From Marthasterias glacialis (Eukaryota; Echinodermata; Asteroidea; Forcipulatida; Asteriidae), in the NCBI GenBank assembly GCA_911728455.2, contig OU452228.1, positions 4,464,001-4,528,000 of the forward strand: a DNA stretch of 64,000 nucleotides, given 5' to 3'. Shown here piece after piece: positions 33,982 to 45,500 of this stretch. The position numbers and the translations under genes were made by a program. Position 1 is the stretch's first letter. Each line of letters starts with the position of its first letter. Under the pieces are notes generated by a model. That model searched no databases. It was not told the DNA's origin and was given only the letters and a program-made list of their open reading frames with translations.

Positions 33982-35040
33982 ATGGATTTACACTCGCACG
34001 CACCGACCAACGCAAACGAAGAAAACATTTCTTTGATCAGTTCCAGCATGGACACATTTTCGAACGAAACCGGCCCTTCATCCGAAGTTGGAGTTGTTAT
34101 CCAGTCCACCATCATGGCTCTCATTTCGTCATTTGCTACTGTCGGTAATGCATTAGTACTGCTTGCACTTGCAAACTTTAGCGTTATAAGGACCAAAACG
34201 ACAGTTTTCATCACTAACTTGGCATTGGCAGATTTTGCTGTTGGTTTGACGGGCATGCCGTTCATACTCGGCTCCTCAATTAGTGGGCGATGGATTGCCG
34301 GTGACGTTTTCTGTGTCATTAACGGCGCTTCAAATGTTATCTTCTGCGTGGCGAGTATGCTGACCTTAGCTGGTATAGCTCTAGACCGCTACTTTGCAAT
34401 TGTGCACCCCTTCCGCTACCTGGAACTTATGTCCGTGCAAAGAATTTCGATTGTTCTAGTATGGATTTGGCTTGAACCGATAACTTTGGCCATCCTGCCA
34501 ATCGCTACACCTTGGACTCGATACAAATACTTCTACAACGAGTATATCTGTACGGTAGACTGGGGTTACAGTGCCAGTTTCTCATGCACTGTGTTCGCAT
34601 TGGGTTTCTTTGCACCCCTGTCGGTGATGTGTTACTGTTACTACAAGATCTTGAAGGTTGCAAGGCGGCAATCCAGGAAGATCTGTGCGACGGAAACCAT
34701 TGGGTCAGGCGTGGAGGCATCTGTAGCTGCCAGACGAGCCCGCCAATTCAAAAGGGACGCGAGGGCGGCCTTCATGCTGCTCATCCTCATTGCCAACTTC
34801 TTGCTCTGCTGGCTGCCTCATTTTATTGGCATCCTTTGCCTCGTTTTCACCAAAAATCAGTGCGTTTTCTCTGACACATTTTTCACCACCACGACCTGGC
34901 TTGCCATGGCAAACTCGGGAATAAATCCTGTTATATATGGTTTGTTAGACAGAAGGCTTCGGCAGGCCGTATGGCTGATTGTGCGGTGCAAGATTCACGA
35001 AAGACTGGATGACCCCAACTTTTCTTATACCGGCCAATAA
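33982..35040 (+). CDS. Class A (rhodopsin-like) G-protein-coupled receptor, orphan, 352 aa
   Basis: Seven hydrophobic helices with the class A signature residues: N56 in GNALVLL (TM1), D84 in LALAD (TM2), C111 pairing with C190 (TM3 and second outer loop), D135-R-Y (end of TM3), P212 in TM5, C276WLP (TM6) and N315PVIY (TM7). Potential N-glycosylation sites lie in the outer N-terminus (NIS, NET). Position 3.32 is Asn118, not the Asp that binds amines, so it is probably not a plain monoamine receptor. The tail is short, and the Asn-Pro region resembles GPR161-type and other invertebrate orphan receptors. Start: ATG 33,982 is preferred. The frame is open upstream, but a good acceptor (TATATAATTTTCAG) ends at 33,909, so upstream codons are probably intron or leader. 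The whole receptor core lies in one exon. Ligand unknown. Confidence 0.88.
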   Translation: MDLHSHAPTNANEENISLISSSMDTFSNETGPSSEVGVVIQSTIMALISSFATVGNALVLLALANFSVIRTKTTVFITNLALADFAVGLTGMPFILGSSISGRWIAGDVFCVINGASNVIFCVASMLTLAGIALDRYFAIVHPFRYLELMSVQRISIVLVWIWLEPITLAILPIATPWTRYKYFYNEYICTVDWGYSASFSCTVFALGFFAPLSVMCYCYYKILKVARRQSRKICATETIGSGVEASVAARRARQFKRDARAAFMLLILIANFLLCWLPHFIGILCLVFTKNQCVFSDTFFTTTTWLAMANSGINPVIYGLLDRRLRQAVWLIVRCKIHERLDDPNFSYTGQ

Positions 35041-37540
35041 TCACAGACCTAGTCTATAGAGACAAATAATATACGTCAAAAGGAAAGGGGACAGGCAGAC
35101 AGTGATGGCTGATCACTTTGTTGAACACGTTGCTAAAGAAACGGTTGAGAAAGCAACACATTGCCTAAAACACCAACATAAATTACCCTAGGTTTGTCGA
35201 CAGCGTTGGTAATGACTTGAAAACCACACTGTTGGTTTTTAATTTTCTTGTTCGGTTCTTGTTTTTAAATAGCAACAACAAATGTTTTCAAAAATCATGT
35301 TTAATACCGGTAGCCGGTAAATTGACCCCTATTTGCAGCATTTTAAGTATGTGTTTCCGAAAACTCATGACGTGAATGTATCGATCCTCTTCCCCAAATT
35401 CTGTAGATATTCATCCCTGGAATCATTTGTGATCTTTTTTTTTATACGTGTTTTTTTAAGTTTATGCGTTTTGATACAGAAATAGCCATTTGGCGCATAT
35501 AGCACCGGTAGCTAAATGCGCAGCAGTTACAGTGCGTTTTAAGATAATTTTCTTCTTATTTATGTCAAAAGTTTAATCAAATTATGTCATTGTATCAACA
35601 AGTTTAGGATTTCTACGATTACTATTGGTGAATCACCCCACACATTGTACATAGAAATTTTTATTGGGTACAGTTTGTAAATAATGCTTCCAGGATGTTT
35701 CCGCCGAAAATCAGCAAATGGGAATGCTGTTCTTTTGCTGTTGAAGTATTTAATGGCATAACATTGTTAAACATTATAGCTTAGTGTATTATGTATTGTT
35801 GATCGATGACCTGTACCGTGACCGTGTTACTGTTTTCCAACCATGGAAAGAGGGGAATCAGTACCAAAAAGATGTTTGCTCTATAATGTGGGGGAACTAA
35901 CAGTCCGATATGGGGTAGGCACTATTTTATTTAATTCTAAGCAACCACGGTACAATAGGCGTGAAAATATCTCCAATTACATTTCCAGACCGGATCTTTT
36001 TTATTTTAGTCTCTGGCGTCTGTATGGACTGCATTCTTGATTTACACGTTCACTCGTGACAATGAAAGGATTTCCAGAATAATCAAAGTTTCGGTTCTTT
36101 GGTAAAAGAAACTACTCGATATGGGGTTAGAGCATCTTTCTGCTGTGTTATTTAGATATGATATGATTGTATCGTATACTCAGAGTCAAGAGTCTTTCAT
36201 TTCTTCACGCCTCTTAGTTTTAAATGTGAAATTCTTCTCCATAACCAAATGGTCAGTGTGAAACTCAAGAATTTCGCAATGTGAAATGAATTCAAATAGA
36301 TTCCCTGTAATTCTCAAACCTCCGAAGCTATTATTTGGAAACTGCATCTTCCTCATACACATTGAGTAAAGCACTGTATAGTATTAATTTGCAGCGTCTA
36401 TAAAACTCACTAATGAATATGCAATTATTGACCACAAGTTAAATTTGCTTTATTGTTGCATACAATTCTGGGCGTTGTATCACGTAATCATTCGTGATTA
36501 ATGACGTTAACATTGGTAAATATGGCATTAGTCCTGTTCCTTTTAAAACAGAAAAGGTATATTGCAGTACAAAACCATGTTAGTCTCAGTTTACAGATTC
36601 GGGGACGAGTAACATACCAAGCCATTTATGTAACTGTGCAATGTTAAAGCCACAACTCGATATTGGTAAAGTGTCTGTAAATGCTTCCATTCTTTGCACA
36701 AATCAAGATATGTAACAAAAACGTGGTATGGAAATTTCAACTCATTTCGTTGTTTCATTTGCGAAAAACGGTAAAATTGAATTCAGCATTTTGTACGCTT
36801 TCTTAGGCGAAGTTTTGGTCTCACATGAGGCGAAAATTAATTGTTAATCTTGTTTCAGTTATTATAAAAAAAAACGATAACACTTTAGGCATAAATATTT
36901 ATAGGAAAGTTTTCTGCCATCATTATCTTTATACCATGTCAGGTATATGTAAATCTGTGAACATTTATGTTTCTCTTTATCACCAATATTATAAATAAAA
37001 TAATAAAAAAATACAATGTCTTTCTTGAAAATATTTTGACTGAATGTAATATAAAAGCAAAAGGAAGAGCACCAAATGTCACACTTAGAAACGAGTAAAT
37101 GATGGTGGTTGAAACATCGGATGTAATTTAACATTGTATACTTTTGTGCGTTGTATATTATATTTAACCAAGTTTACTCCATATTTGTATGCTTTACTGA
37201 GCTTTCGCCATATTGAAGGTCGTTGTATAATGTCACTTTATTTGACGCCTATAATAAGTGAATATGCGTGACGTTCATTTTGGTAGTCAATGCTAGAAAA
37301 AACAGCCATTTAAATATTGCAATGCATGGGTCGGGCAAAGTTACAGCTGTTATAGTGTTATAGTGTAATTGTTATTTAGTCCCAAAACGTTGCCATCTAA
37401 TTATAATAAGTGTAGAGAAACATGCCCAGCTAGTAGTAGTACCACACCGACTTAACCCTTCACGTGTAAGTTATTTACATGATGTTCATTCTTTTACGAC
37501 GTTAAACAGTGTTAGAGCATGTTTAACTTAGCCAGTACCA
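35041..37540. other. Downstream region of the GPCR
   Basis: Probably 3' UTR followed by intergenic DNA. I saw no further exon. 36,775-36,995 is a diverged copy of 42,025-42,225 (shared TTTTGGTCTCACATGAG, GTATATGTAAATCTGTGAAC), and 37,060-37,235 matches 28,395-28,600. Confidence 0.5.
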
Positions 37541-37547
37541 AAGATTG

Positions 37548-37784
37548 TAGAGCGCCATAAGCGCAAGATGGGAAACTGGGCCTTTATCTACTGTTGGAAA
37601 GTGAAATATGCATGGGCGCCATTTCGGCAAGTGAATGTCTGTGTTTCCCATTGATAGCAATTGTCCTTGTCTACACTGGTCCGCACGTATCAGTGTTGTA
37701 TCAATAGAGTCACTTGCCGAAATGGCGTCCAGTGAGATTTCACAATTCAGCCAGAGTTCCCCATCTTGCGCCTACGGCGCTCTA
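37548..37784. repeat. Foldback element with TAGAGCGCC ends
   Basis: TAGAGCGCCATAAGCGCAAG at the left pairs with CTTGCGCCTACGGCGCTCTA at the right. The inner words GCGCCATTTCGGCAAGTGA and TCACTTGCCGAAATGGCG pair as well. Non-coding. Flanks share CAGTACC, but too far from the ends to call a target duplication. Confidence 0.8.
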
Positions 37785-39440
37785 TAATTTTTGACCAGTA
37801 CCTATAGGCCCGAGGCTACTAATTAGTTTTTATCAAAAGAAATGTAGGCCAACTTGGAGGCTCCGCAAATAAAAACACAGTATGGATGATTGCCAATGCC
37901 AAACACCGATTGTCCATTGTTTTGAAATCATGTAAAGAGAATCAGTGTATTATATCATATATTAAGGGATAATAAAAAAAAATATCCTTTTAGCTACGTT
38001 GGTTAAAGAACTTGAAACACCAACCTGCACGGTTAATGTTGCTGAAGTGATTGCCAGATTATAAAATGATGTGATTCTAATTCCTTAAATTAAAAAGTAA
38101 CCACTCCAAAACCATTTAAAGAGTGTCATTTATTTATCTTTAAATTATTATTATTATAATTTGTTTTACTTGACAGTCCAACAAAGGCGAAAATAGCCAC
38201 AATGGTTCAATTTAAAAGGTTGCATTGTACTTTTCTGGGAAAAAAATCTTTGTGATAAAAATGTAGTTCCTAGATATCACTGTCATAGTTTGCAATCTAC
38301 ACCGATTCAAATGCTGTCTGGTAACTCAAGTTTAGAGTAACATGATACAATATCCAGCGTAAGTTTACCTTATTTTAAAGTGAGTGCTCGGTAGGCTACT
38401 ACTGATAGAGTGTTCGTTGTCACTGTCGATAAAAAGCATGGAGATGAGAAGTATAATTGACGTTGTTCGTGGTTTTCTTCCAATTCCTCTTTTCCCGTCA
38501 CTAAAAACCATGATATGTCATAACATTACTTGCACTAACATAGGAAAACCCAGCTATTTTGGAACTATTTTCACCAGTTCTATTTAAACTGTCTTCCTGT
38601 GTATAGAGCGACTCTAGAAGTCCTTTGGTATTCCAGGGCAATTGCTGCCGTTTTTCAGCAAAGCATGACTTGTCCGACACGTGTCAAACGTTGGGGTCAA
38701 TATTAAGAATTGTTAAATTTACCTTTACAAAGCTGTGTTACGTAATCTGCTGGGAAAAGGCCGTGCGGTGAATGCTCTTGAAGCTACATTATGCAGAGTA
38801 GATTGGCCGAAAACCTCTTCCTTGCAACTCATACCAACCTCAACAATGGGACGACATTTCCCGGGCAAGTCTCTTTGCTAACGGAAGCTTTCATGAAGCA
38901 AGTCAGTGGTTTTCTTTTATAAGAAAGCAGTACAGTAAACTTCCAACTGAGCCGAGTGTGTATGTTCTTTTATTTGCAGTTAGTTGCAGAATAAAACACT
39001 TCAAAAAACATTTCAAAAATTTAAGACAGTTTTGTGGACATCTACACGCGATAGACAATGTCGTATTCTTTTAACATCTAAATCTATACTGCTTTTCGAG
39101 CTCATAAATGGCGGCATTAAATCACATACAAAGTACTATTTGACAAAAAAACACACAAAAGTCCTTCAAATATCGTGTTTTTAAGGTTTAATATTAAACT
39201 TTTCGCTCAACTTTAAGAATAAGTTTTCGGGAACACAAGAAACCGTTGACCCGATCGCGTGTTTCGGGACAAATCTGATTGGCTGAATTTGCATTGCCAG
39301 GTGTCCAAAATCTGGTCGATAATTGGCACGCTTCAGTGTATAAATTATTCTGATAAGTGCATCAAACCAATGAAACCCATCCACCTATTGTTCGAGTGTA
39401 TTTTGAAGAATATTGATGTCATCTTATGATTCTGATGTGT
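37785..39440. other. Gene-free stretch
   Basis: AT-rich, with only short unsupported open frames (for example 38,384-38,587 and 38,984-39,184, both plus). Nothing recognised. Confidence 0.45.
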
Positions 39441-39446
39441 TTATCG

Positions 39447-39646
39447 CATAGGGTTATATATAAGAAGTATAGAGGGCGGACCATTCATTTACACTGGTCA
39501 CTCATCAGTTTACACAGCAACCATTTTCTAAGTGGACATTCGTATGCAATTGAGCCATATATGGATTTTCGCCCACGGTGGGGTCAGCGGAGTTCCGTGC
39601 ATGACATCGCCAGTGCTCCCTCTAGTTCTCATATAACTCTATATGG
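39447..39646. repeat. TIR element CATAGRGTTATAT, copy 1
   Basis: CATAGGGTTATATATAAGAA with AGAGGGCG at the left mirrors CCCTCTAGTTCTCATATAAC with TCTATATGG at the right. The inner words CGCCCACGGTGGGGTCAGCG and GAGTTCCGTGCATGACAT recur inverted at 48,906-49,193. Confidence 0.8.
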
Positions 39647-40808
39647 TTTATCGTTTTGATTAGGTGTGTACTTTGACCCAATCTTTAGCGCTTTTGCCTC
39701 TTCATTAGTCTTTAATTAATTCATAGATGAAGGAACTTGGTTCATTCATATAGCAAGGTCCCTTGGTTTTTAGTTCGCTACAGATGATCTGTATTTTTTG
39801 TACGGGGTTTATAGGTCTAAAGTGTTTAAATCTCTGTGTCCTTGAAGGCATCTGCGCTCGGCCCAATAACCGTGCTGTCTTCGTTCTCAATTAACGTGTC
39901 AATACACGATGGATGCTTCCAATAAATGTCTGATTCACCCCGTCACTTTGTATTTACATCTCTCACAATCAGCTACAATTAATTCATAGCTAATTCTGCT
40001 GCATAGCGTATAATTACTTTCAACCGGTGGGTTTGGTTTATAGTACTGTTAACACGTATACCTGTAACTAAGAATCAGTCTTGGCGCACTCTGGGGGGTT
40101 TACATTTGGAAGGGTTCGGGGGGCTATAATGTTGTCCTCACTCCCCTTCTCTGTCATCACATTTCTATAAAACATATTTTAAACGTTCGTTTTGGAGACA
40201 CTTTTCCCTTCTTAATTCCCCCTTTAAAGTTTTGTTTTTATTTTTAAAAACGAGATAATATATCTAAAAATGACAGGGCCTTGGGTTTGGGCGACTAGAG
40301 CAGCCCCGGCCTCCAAACATGGATTCGCCACCAGATGGGTCAACCTTTCAAATACACTTTCCTGAATATTTATTACCAACAAGTCCTGGACATAACTGAT
40401 AGGGTAATTACCGAGTTGGAAGCGCTCTTTTTTTTGTAGCATAACGGCTTTAAAACAAATAAAACACGAGTCATTCATTAGAAAAATATATTTTATCTTA
40501 GTACTTGAGTTAATTAAACAAAGTGGCATTATTGATCTAAGAGTTTTGACAAATTTACAGCGATTTATATCATCTACTCATAAGAGTAAAAAGCTACAGA
40601 GAAAAAATATATACAACGTTTATCTCTAACGGTTTTATTGCGTTTTCTTTGTGAAACCAGAAGAAACGCGGCGAGAAAGTCTTTGTGAAACCAGAAGAAA
40701 CACAACGAGAAGTTTAGGCTCCCCCCCCAGAAATGCATTTAGTAAGCAGAAATAAGGCACGTGGTGACAACAGCAACAACAGAGGTACCGGTAACAGATA
40801 TGCCTATA

Positions 40809-41349
40809 AAAGACCGATTGCACGATCCGCGTCACGTGACCTATTGTGGGTATTAAATGTAAACAAACACGACGTCCTCCATAGGAAAGTGCGGTACAAC
40901 AGTAAATGATGATTGTTGCATTTGTTTATTCGATCAAGGCTTTTCTTTCTCGAAATCTGTGAAAAATATTCCAGAGTTTGTACCAGAGACCTTCGAGTGG
41001 CTGAATAAAGCCAGTAAGGACAGTTCCAGCAAGTCTTGGAAATTGTACAAGTAACGTAGGCCTATAAATGTGCACGATGTGTACTAGTGCACGACGGAAC
41101 GTTAAGGCCGCCATCCCAGACGCCTGCGATCACACACTTTTCAAAACAAGAATTTCAGTTTTGAAGCTGAATCATCCAAAGAAATGGCTTTCCCAAGTGT
41201 AATTCCTTTGCCTATTTGAAACTTTGCAAGGCTATAGGTATAAATGCTCACTTTTCCAACTTTCTGTACCCTTTTTTTTCACAGTGATTTAGGCCCCACA
41301 ATAGGTCACGTGATGGCATGTAAAACATTGGTCGCGCAATCGGTCTATT
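40809..41349 (-). mobile_element. Non-autonomous DNA element, AATAGACCGATTG family, internally shortened
   Basis: Ends AGACCGATTGCACGATC and GGTCGCGCAATCGGTCT pair, with CACGTGACCTATTGTGGGT near one end and ACAATAGGTCACGTGAT near the other. Compared with the copies at 45,501-46,302 and 60,205-60,989 it is reversed and lacks about 250 bp. It contains the exon-like frame described in the findings (AKGFSFSKSV-type region ending before a TACAAG|TAACG site). Confidence 0.75.
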
Positions 41350-41635
41350 CAGAGCACGAAATTGGATGACTGTGAATTCATGTTCCAAGGTCACTTTTCC
41401 CAACACACTCATTGCATTCATAGTCAATGTTGAGAGGGCGGTGGATCTGTGAATGTAAAACAAAGAACAATATATATTTAACAAATTAAAATTATATTTA
41501 AACCAACAGGTCTACAGAATGTCTTTGTAAAAACGTCGAGTCGAAAAAGTTTATTTGACATTTCTTGGCATTCGCGGTTTATGCATGTTATGTCCACTTT
41601 CGTTAGAAGCACTGTTTAAACTCTGGTGTTATACT

Positions 41636-41879
41636 CAGTGGCGTAACCAGTGGGGTGGGGCAGCGGGAGTTTCGGGACCCTTGCCCCCAGGCTCCACCAT
41701 GAGGTCGAAAAATGCACGAATAAATGGTTCTATACATCAAAGCTCCCCCCCCCCCCGAAACAAAACAAAAACCCAATAAAACAAACAAACACAAATAAAT
41801 AAATACATAAATAAATAAATAAATATGTCTTTGTCCCCCCCTGAACCCAAATGAATACGGCTATTTAGCTACGCCACTG
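41636..41879. repeat. CAGTGGCGTA repeat with matching ends
   Basis: It starts CAGTGGCGTAACCAGTGGGG and ends TTTAGCTACGCCACTG, an imperfect 14-bp TIR of hAT type. The inside has a C run (41,746-41,756) and an AAAT-type microsatellite. No clean target duplication. Confidence 0.7.
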
Positions 41880-42024
41880 TGTTAAAAAGATTAATTTTGT
41901 ATCTTCATGGGATAACACAGACACGGTGTTAATTACTAACAAAACTGTACAAAATCTGTATGGGTGTGCCTTTGACACTAAACACTGTTGGCAGTTCTCT
42001 TAAAGCCCAAGCTCTGCCTAAGAA

Positions 42025-42225
42025 TGCGCACGCATTCTTAGGTAGAGTTTTGGTCTCACATGAGACGAAAATTACCGGGTGTTGATCTTATTTCCTTTAT
42101 TATTAAAAAACGATAACACTTCAGACAGAAATATGTCAAGGACATTTTTCTACCATCATTATCTTTTTACCACGTAAGGTATATGTAAATCTGTGAACAT
42201 TTATGTTTTTCTTTCTTACCAATGA
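42025..42225. repeat. Diverged copy of 36,775-36,995
   Basis: Shared words in order: TTTTGGTCTCACATGAG, AACGATAACACTT, CATCATTATCTTT, GTATATGTAAATCTGTGAAC, ATTTATGTTT. This suggests that the duplication around the GPCR once had a further copy. Confidence 0.65.
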
Positions 42226-42571
42226 GCTGGGTTTAAACACGGGTTTAAATGACAAGGGTACACCCATCCCGGTTTCCTTTTGAATTAAACCAATCCAAGT
42301 TTCGATAGTCAATATCAACGTGTCTGTTTTGTTACATAACATATATCGAAATGATCAGTTTAACTGTGGAGTTTTAGCAGTACAGTTTATGTTTCTACGG
42401 TTCTTTTATATTGTACACTGGCTAAGATCTTACACGATGAATGTAGTTCAGTATTGCCCGTTTGTTTTCATATTAAGCTGCAATGGGGTGATTGTTTGGA
42501 CGTTTGTGTCACGTGTGCGGGGTTGGGTGGGTGAACACATTAACACTATGTATGAATCTGAGGTCTAATAA

Positions 42572-45500
42572 TTACTCAATACGTACTCTGTTCGCCTTAG
42601 TCTTGATCACAATAACTGCAAGTACACAGCACACGCAGAGTGTACCCATCCCAATAAGAGTCCCCAAAATAACACCTATAAGAACGTACCAGAAAGATAC
42701 AAGAGAATCTGCAAGTTATACGACCTCCAATTGGTTACAAAAAGAAACCAATATAGGGTTGAATATGAGGGGAAATGGCGGCTTTTCTCAACAAAGAAAA
42801 CCGAAGCAAGGTAAAAACATTTTCCTTACAGGATTAAAAAACATTAAAAACAAATACATGTAGTCTGGTGTCTATTAAGTAGCCATCTTGCCGCAAACAA
42901 GTAACCTGGCTACAGAAGCTGGATTGACACGCCTTCGTCCTATAGCCAGTAGACCGATTCTTGCAAAATCAGACTCTGCTATTGTATTTTACAATGGTGG
43001 TTAATTTTCTCCCGCAACGGTTTTACTAAACATTCTTCGTTATGTGTGTACATGTGTACGTATTTGACGGTTAATTCCCATCTTGTCATATTCGCGCCAG
43101 AAATAACGTGTTACCTTGATTCACCAGATCCATTTTGCCTTCATCACCTTCAAATAAACACATGAGTAATTGGTGTGTTAGTTCTGTACGAAGAGCAACG
43201 CTTGTTGGTGTAAACATAGATAGATGTTTAAGCTACCGTTTTAATTATTTTGCAGACTCCAATTATAAAGCCCAATGTACTGAAACTACGGTATTCGAAA
43301 GAGTTTGATTTTGACTTACCTAATGCGCTTTCACCAACACCCGGTACGGAAGGTGCAGCTGAAAAGATGTTTAATTAGCATCGTTAAAGGCATGAACTTG
43401 CTCTCTGTTTGAAAACTATTTATGACAAACTTACTTTTCTGTTTGTGTGAGAAAGGATTTGTATTCAGTGTCAGAACTGCAAAGATCAGAACGACCAAAT
43501 TATATACAAAACTAGTTATCTTCGGTGAACAAAAGTAATATTATTATAAGATTATTATTTTTTTTAACCGAACATAAATATTACCACTTGACGGGAAAAT
43601 ATATACTATTTGACACATATTCTTCCTTACATAAAATGGATGTTTTTCTTACATGCAGGCAGTGCTGACATTGAACTTACCTACAGCGAGAAGGAATGTG
43701 TCCATGTTCAGAACGCTGACCTCGCCCACAGTCGTGGATGCCACACAAACGTACGACCCAGCGTCCTCGTTTTGTAGGTTTTTAATCGTCAGTTCATAGT
43801 CCCCCCTTTCCGGATATACTTTTATGTCGGTCTTTACATCCTTTGAAGAAATCTCCGTGTCGATGGCCTTTTGCCACAAGACCGTGACGTCAGTGGACGG
43901 TAGGTTCACGTGGCAACGCATGGTGACATTTGACCCTAAACTGAATTGCTCAGGACCATAAATTGTCACTGTCATGTCTTCTGCAAAGGAACAGGCATGT
44001 ATACGAAAAATAAAATGAAACTATAAAACAACCAAAACAATCAATCTTGCTTATATTTCCGTCTGGAACACTGCTAGGCTATATTTTTCAAGACAATTGT
44101 AATAAACCACACAGTACTAATGAAAAGTATTAACGGTGAGCTGAATTGTTGTTAGCAGTATATTCGTTTGTTGAAAAGTCATGAAGTGCATTTACGGGAG
44201 GTTACCTTTATCACAAGCCATACCAGCAAACTGTCCATCACAAAGACACTCGCCATACCCCTTTCTGCATTGACTACCGGTTACACAACTTTTACATCTC
44301 CTCTCAGACACCACTTCCCAACAGTTGTCACTCTCATCTTTGCCGACTGTTGCCCCGTCATCCCCATCCCCGGATCCACTGTTAACACCTTTATAACAAG
44401 CTGCGGAGAAAAAGGGAAATGCGATGTGACCGTAACAGGACCACCAATGGTTGATATACAAATTCAAAGTGGGTCAGCCATTATCGTTAACAATGTAATA
44501 CAAACGTCAATCTTACGTTGCAGGGCACACACATAACGATTCGTAACATCGCACATCTGATCTGTCCACTGCCCAGATACATGCAGCCTGTTCAGCACCG
44601 CACAGTCATGAGATGAGGACCTGTTGCGAGGTCCGCCTGCCCCCCAGTTTTGGTAACTTCAAATACAAAAGGAAAGTGGTTTATTTTTGCATGCGCGAAA
44701 TGATAAGATGGTTGATTTAGAATCAGAACATAAACATTTTCCTGGTTATCCCTAGATTTTTGTAGGAATTGACATTTTCCATTCTGAGGAAATACATTAT
44801 CCAATGCTACCAGAGGTCACGGAGAACAATAAGTTCATTCCAAAAATGATTAGTGTTCAAACTTACCTGGTTTCTTTAAGCGGGCTTCCGTTCACCCATT
44901 CCCATTTGCCTTCCTTTCCACGATCGTGCAGACCTATCCATATACCGGGGTATATCAATCTAGTTAGAAATGCCTGCAAAACAAGAACACGGATTATTAA
45001 CATGATTGCACTATTAACTCAACCATAACATGAAATGTGCACGATTTGGTGGGGTAACAAAAATATGTTCGTTTGTGATGGCAAGCGGGGGCAAAGACAT
45101 AATTTTTTTGGGAGAGCTATTTAATGTGCCAAACCATTCATTTGTGCATTTTGTCAATCACATTTGGGAAGGGGCAAGGGGGCAAGATATCTGAGCGGGG
45201 GGCTCCAGCCCCCCCCCCCCCCGGCCGGTGACGCCACTGGCACGATTGCTCATGCAGCCAAGAATAATTAATACGAACAATCCAACGATATACCGGTACG
45301 CGTTTAAAAACGTTGAGTGAGAACAGAGCCCAATTTCATAGAGTTGCTTAAGTACAAAAGGCAGCTAGGCACAACAAAATTATGCTTGCCAGAATAAGGT
45401 TACCAGCCAAAATGCTTTGTCACATGTACAAACTGTGACTGGTATCCTGCTTATTTTTGCTTAGCAGAAATTGTTTAAGCAAAATAAAACAGGTCTATGA

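Larger units (their letters stand above)
28680..37250. repeat. Old tandem duplication, copy 2 (expanded, with the GPCR)
   Basis: Collinear partner of 26,930-28,620, stretched from 1.7 to 8.6 kb by insertions: a TTAA MITE at 29,465-29,858, a C-rich repeat at 30,400-30,610, other DNA up to 31,980, and the interval 33,525-37,060, which contains the GPCR gene. The order of matching blocks is kept throughout. Confidence 0.7.
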
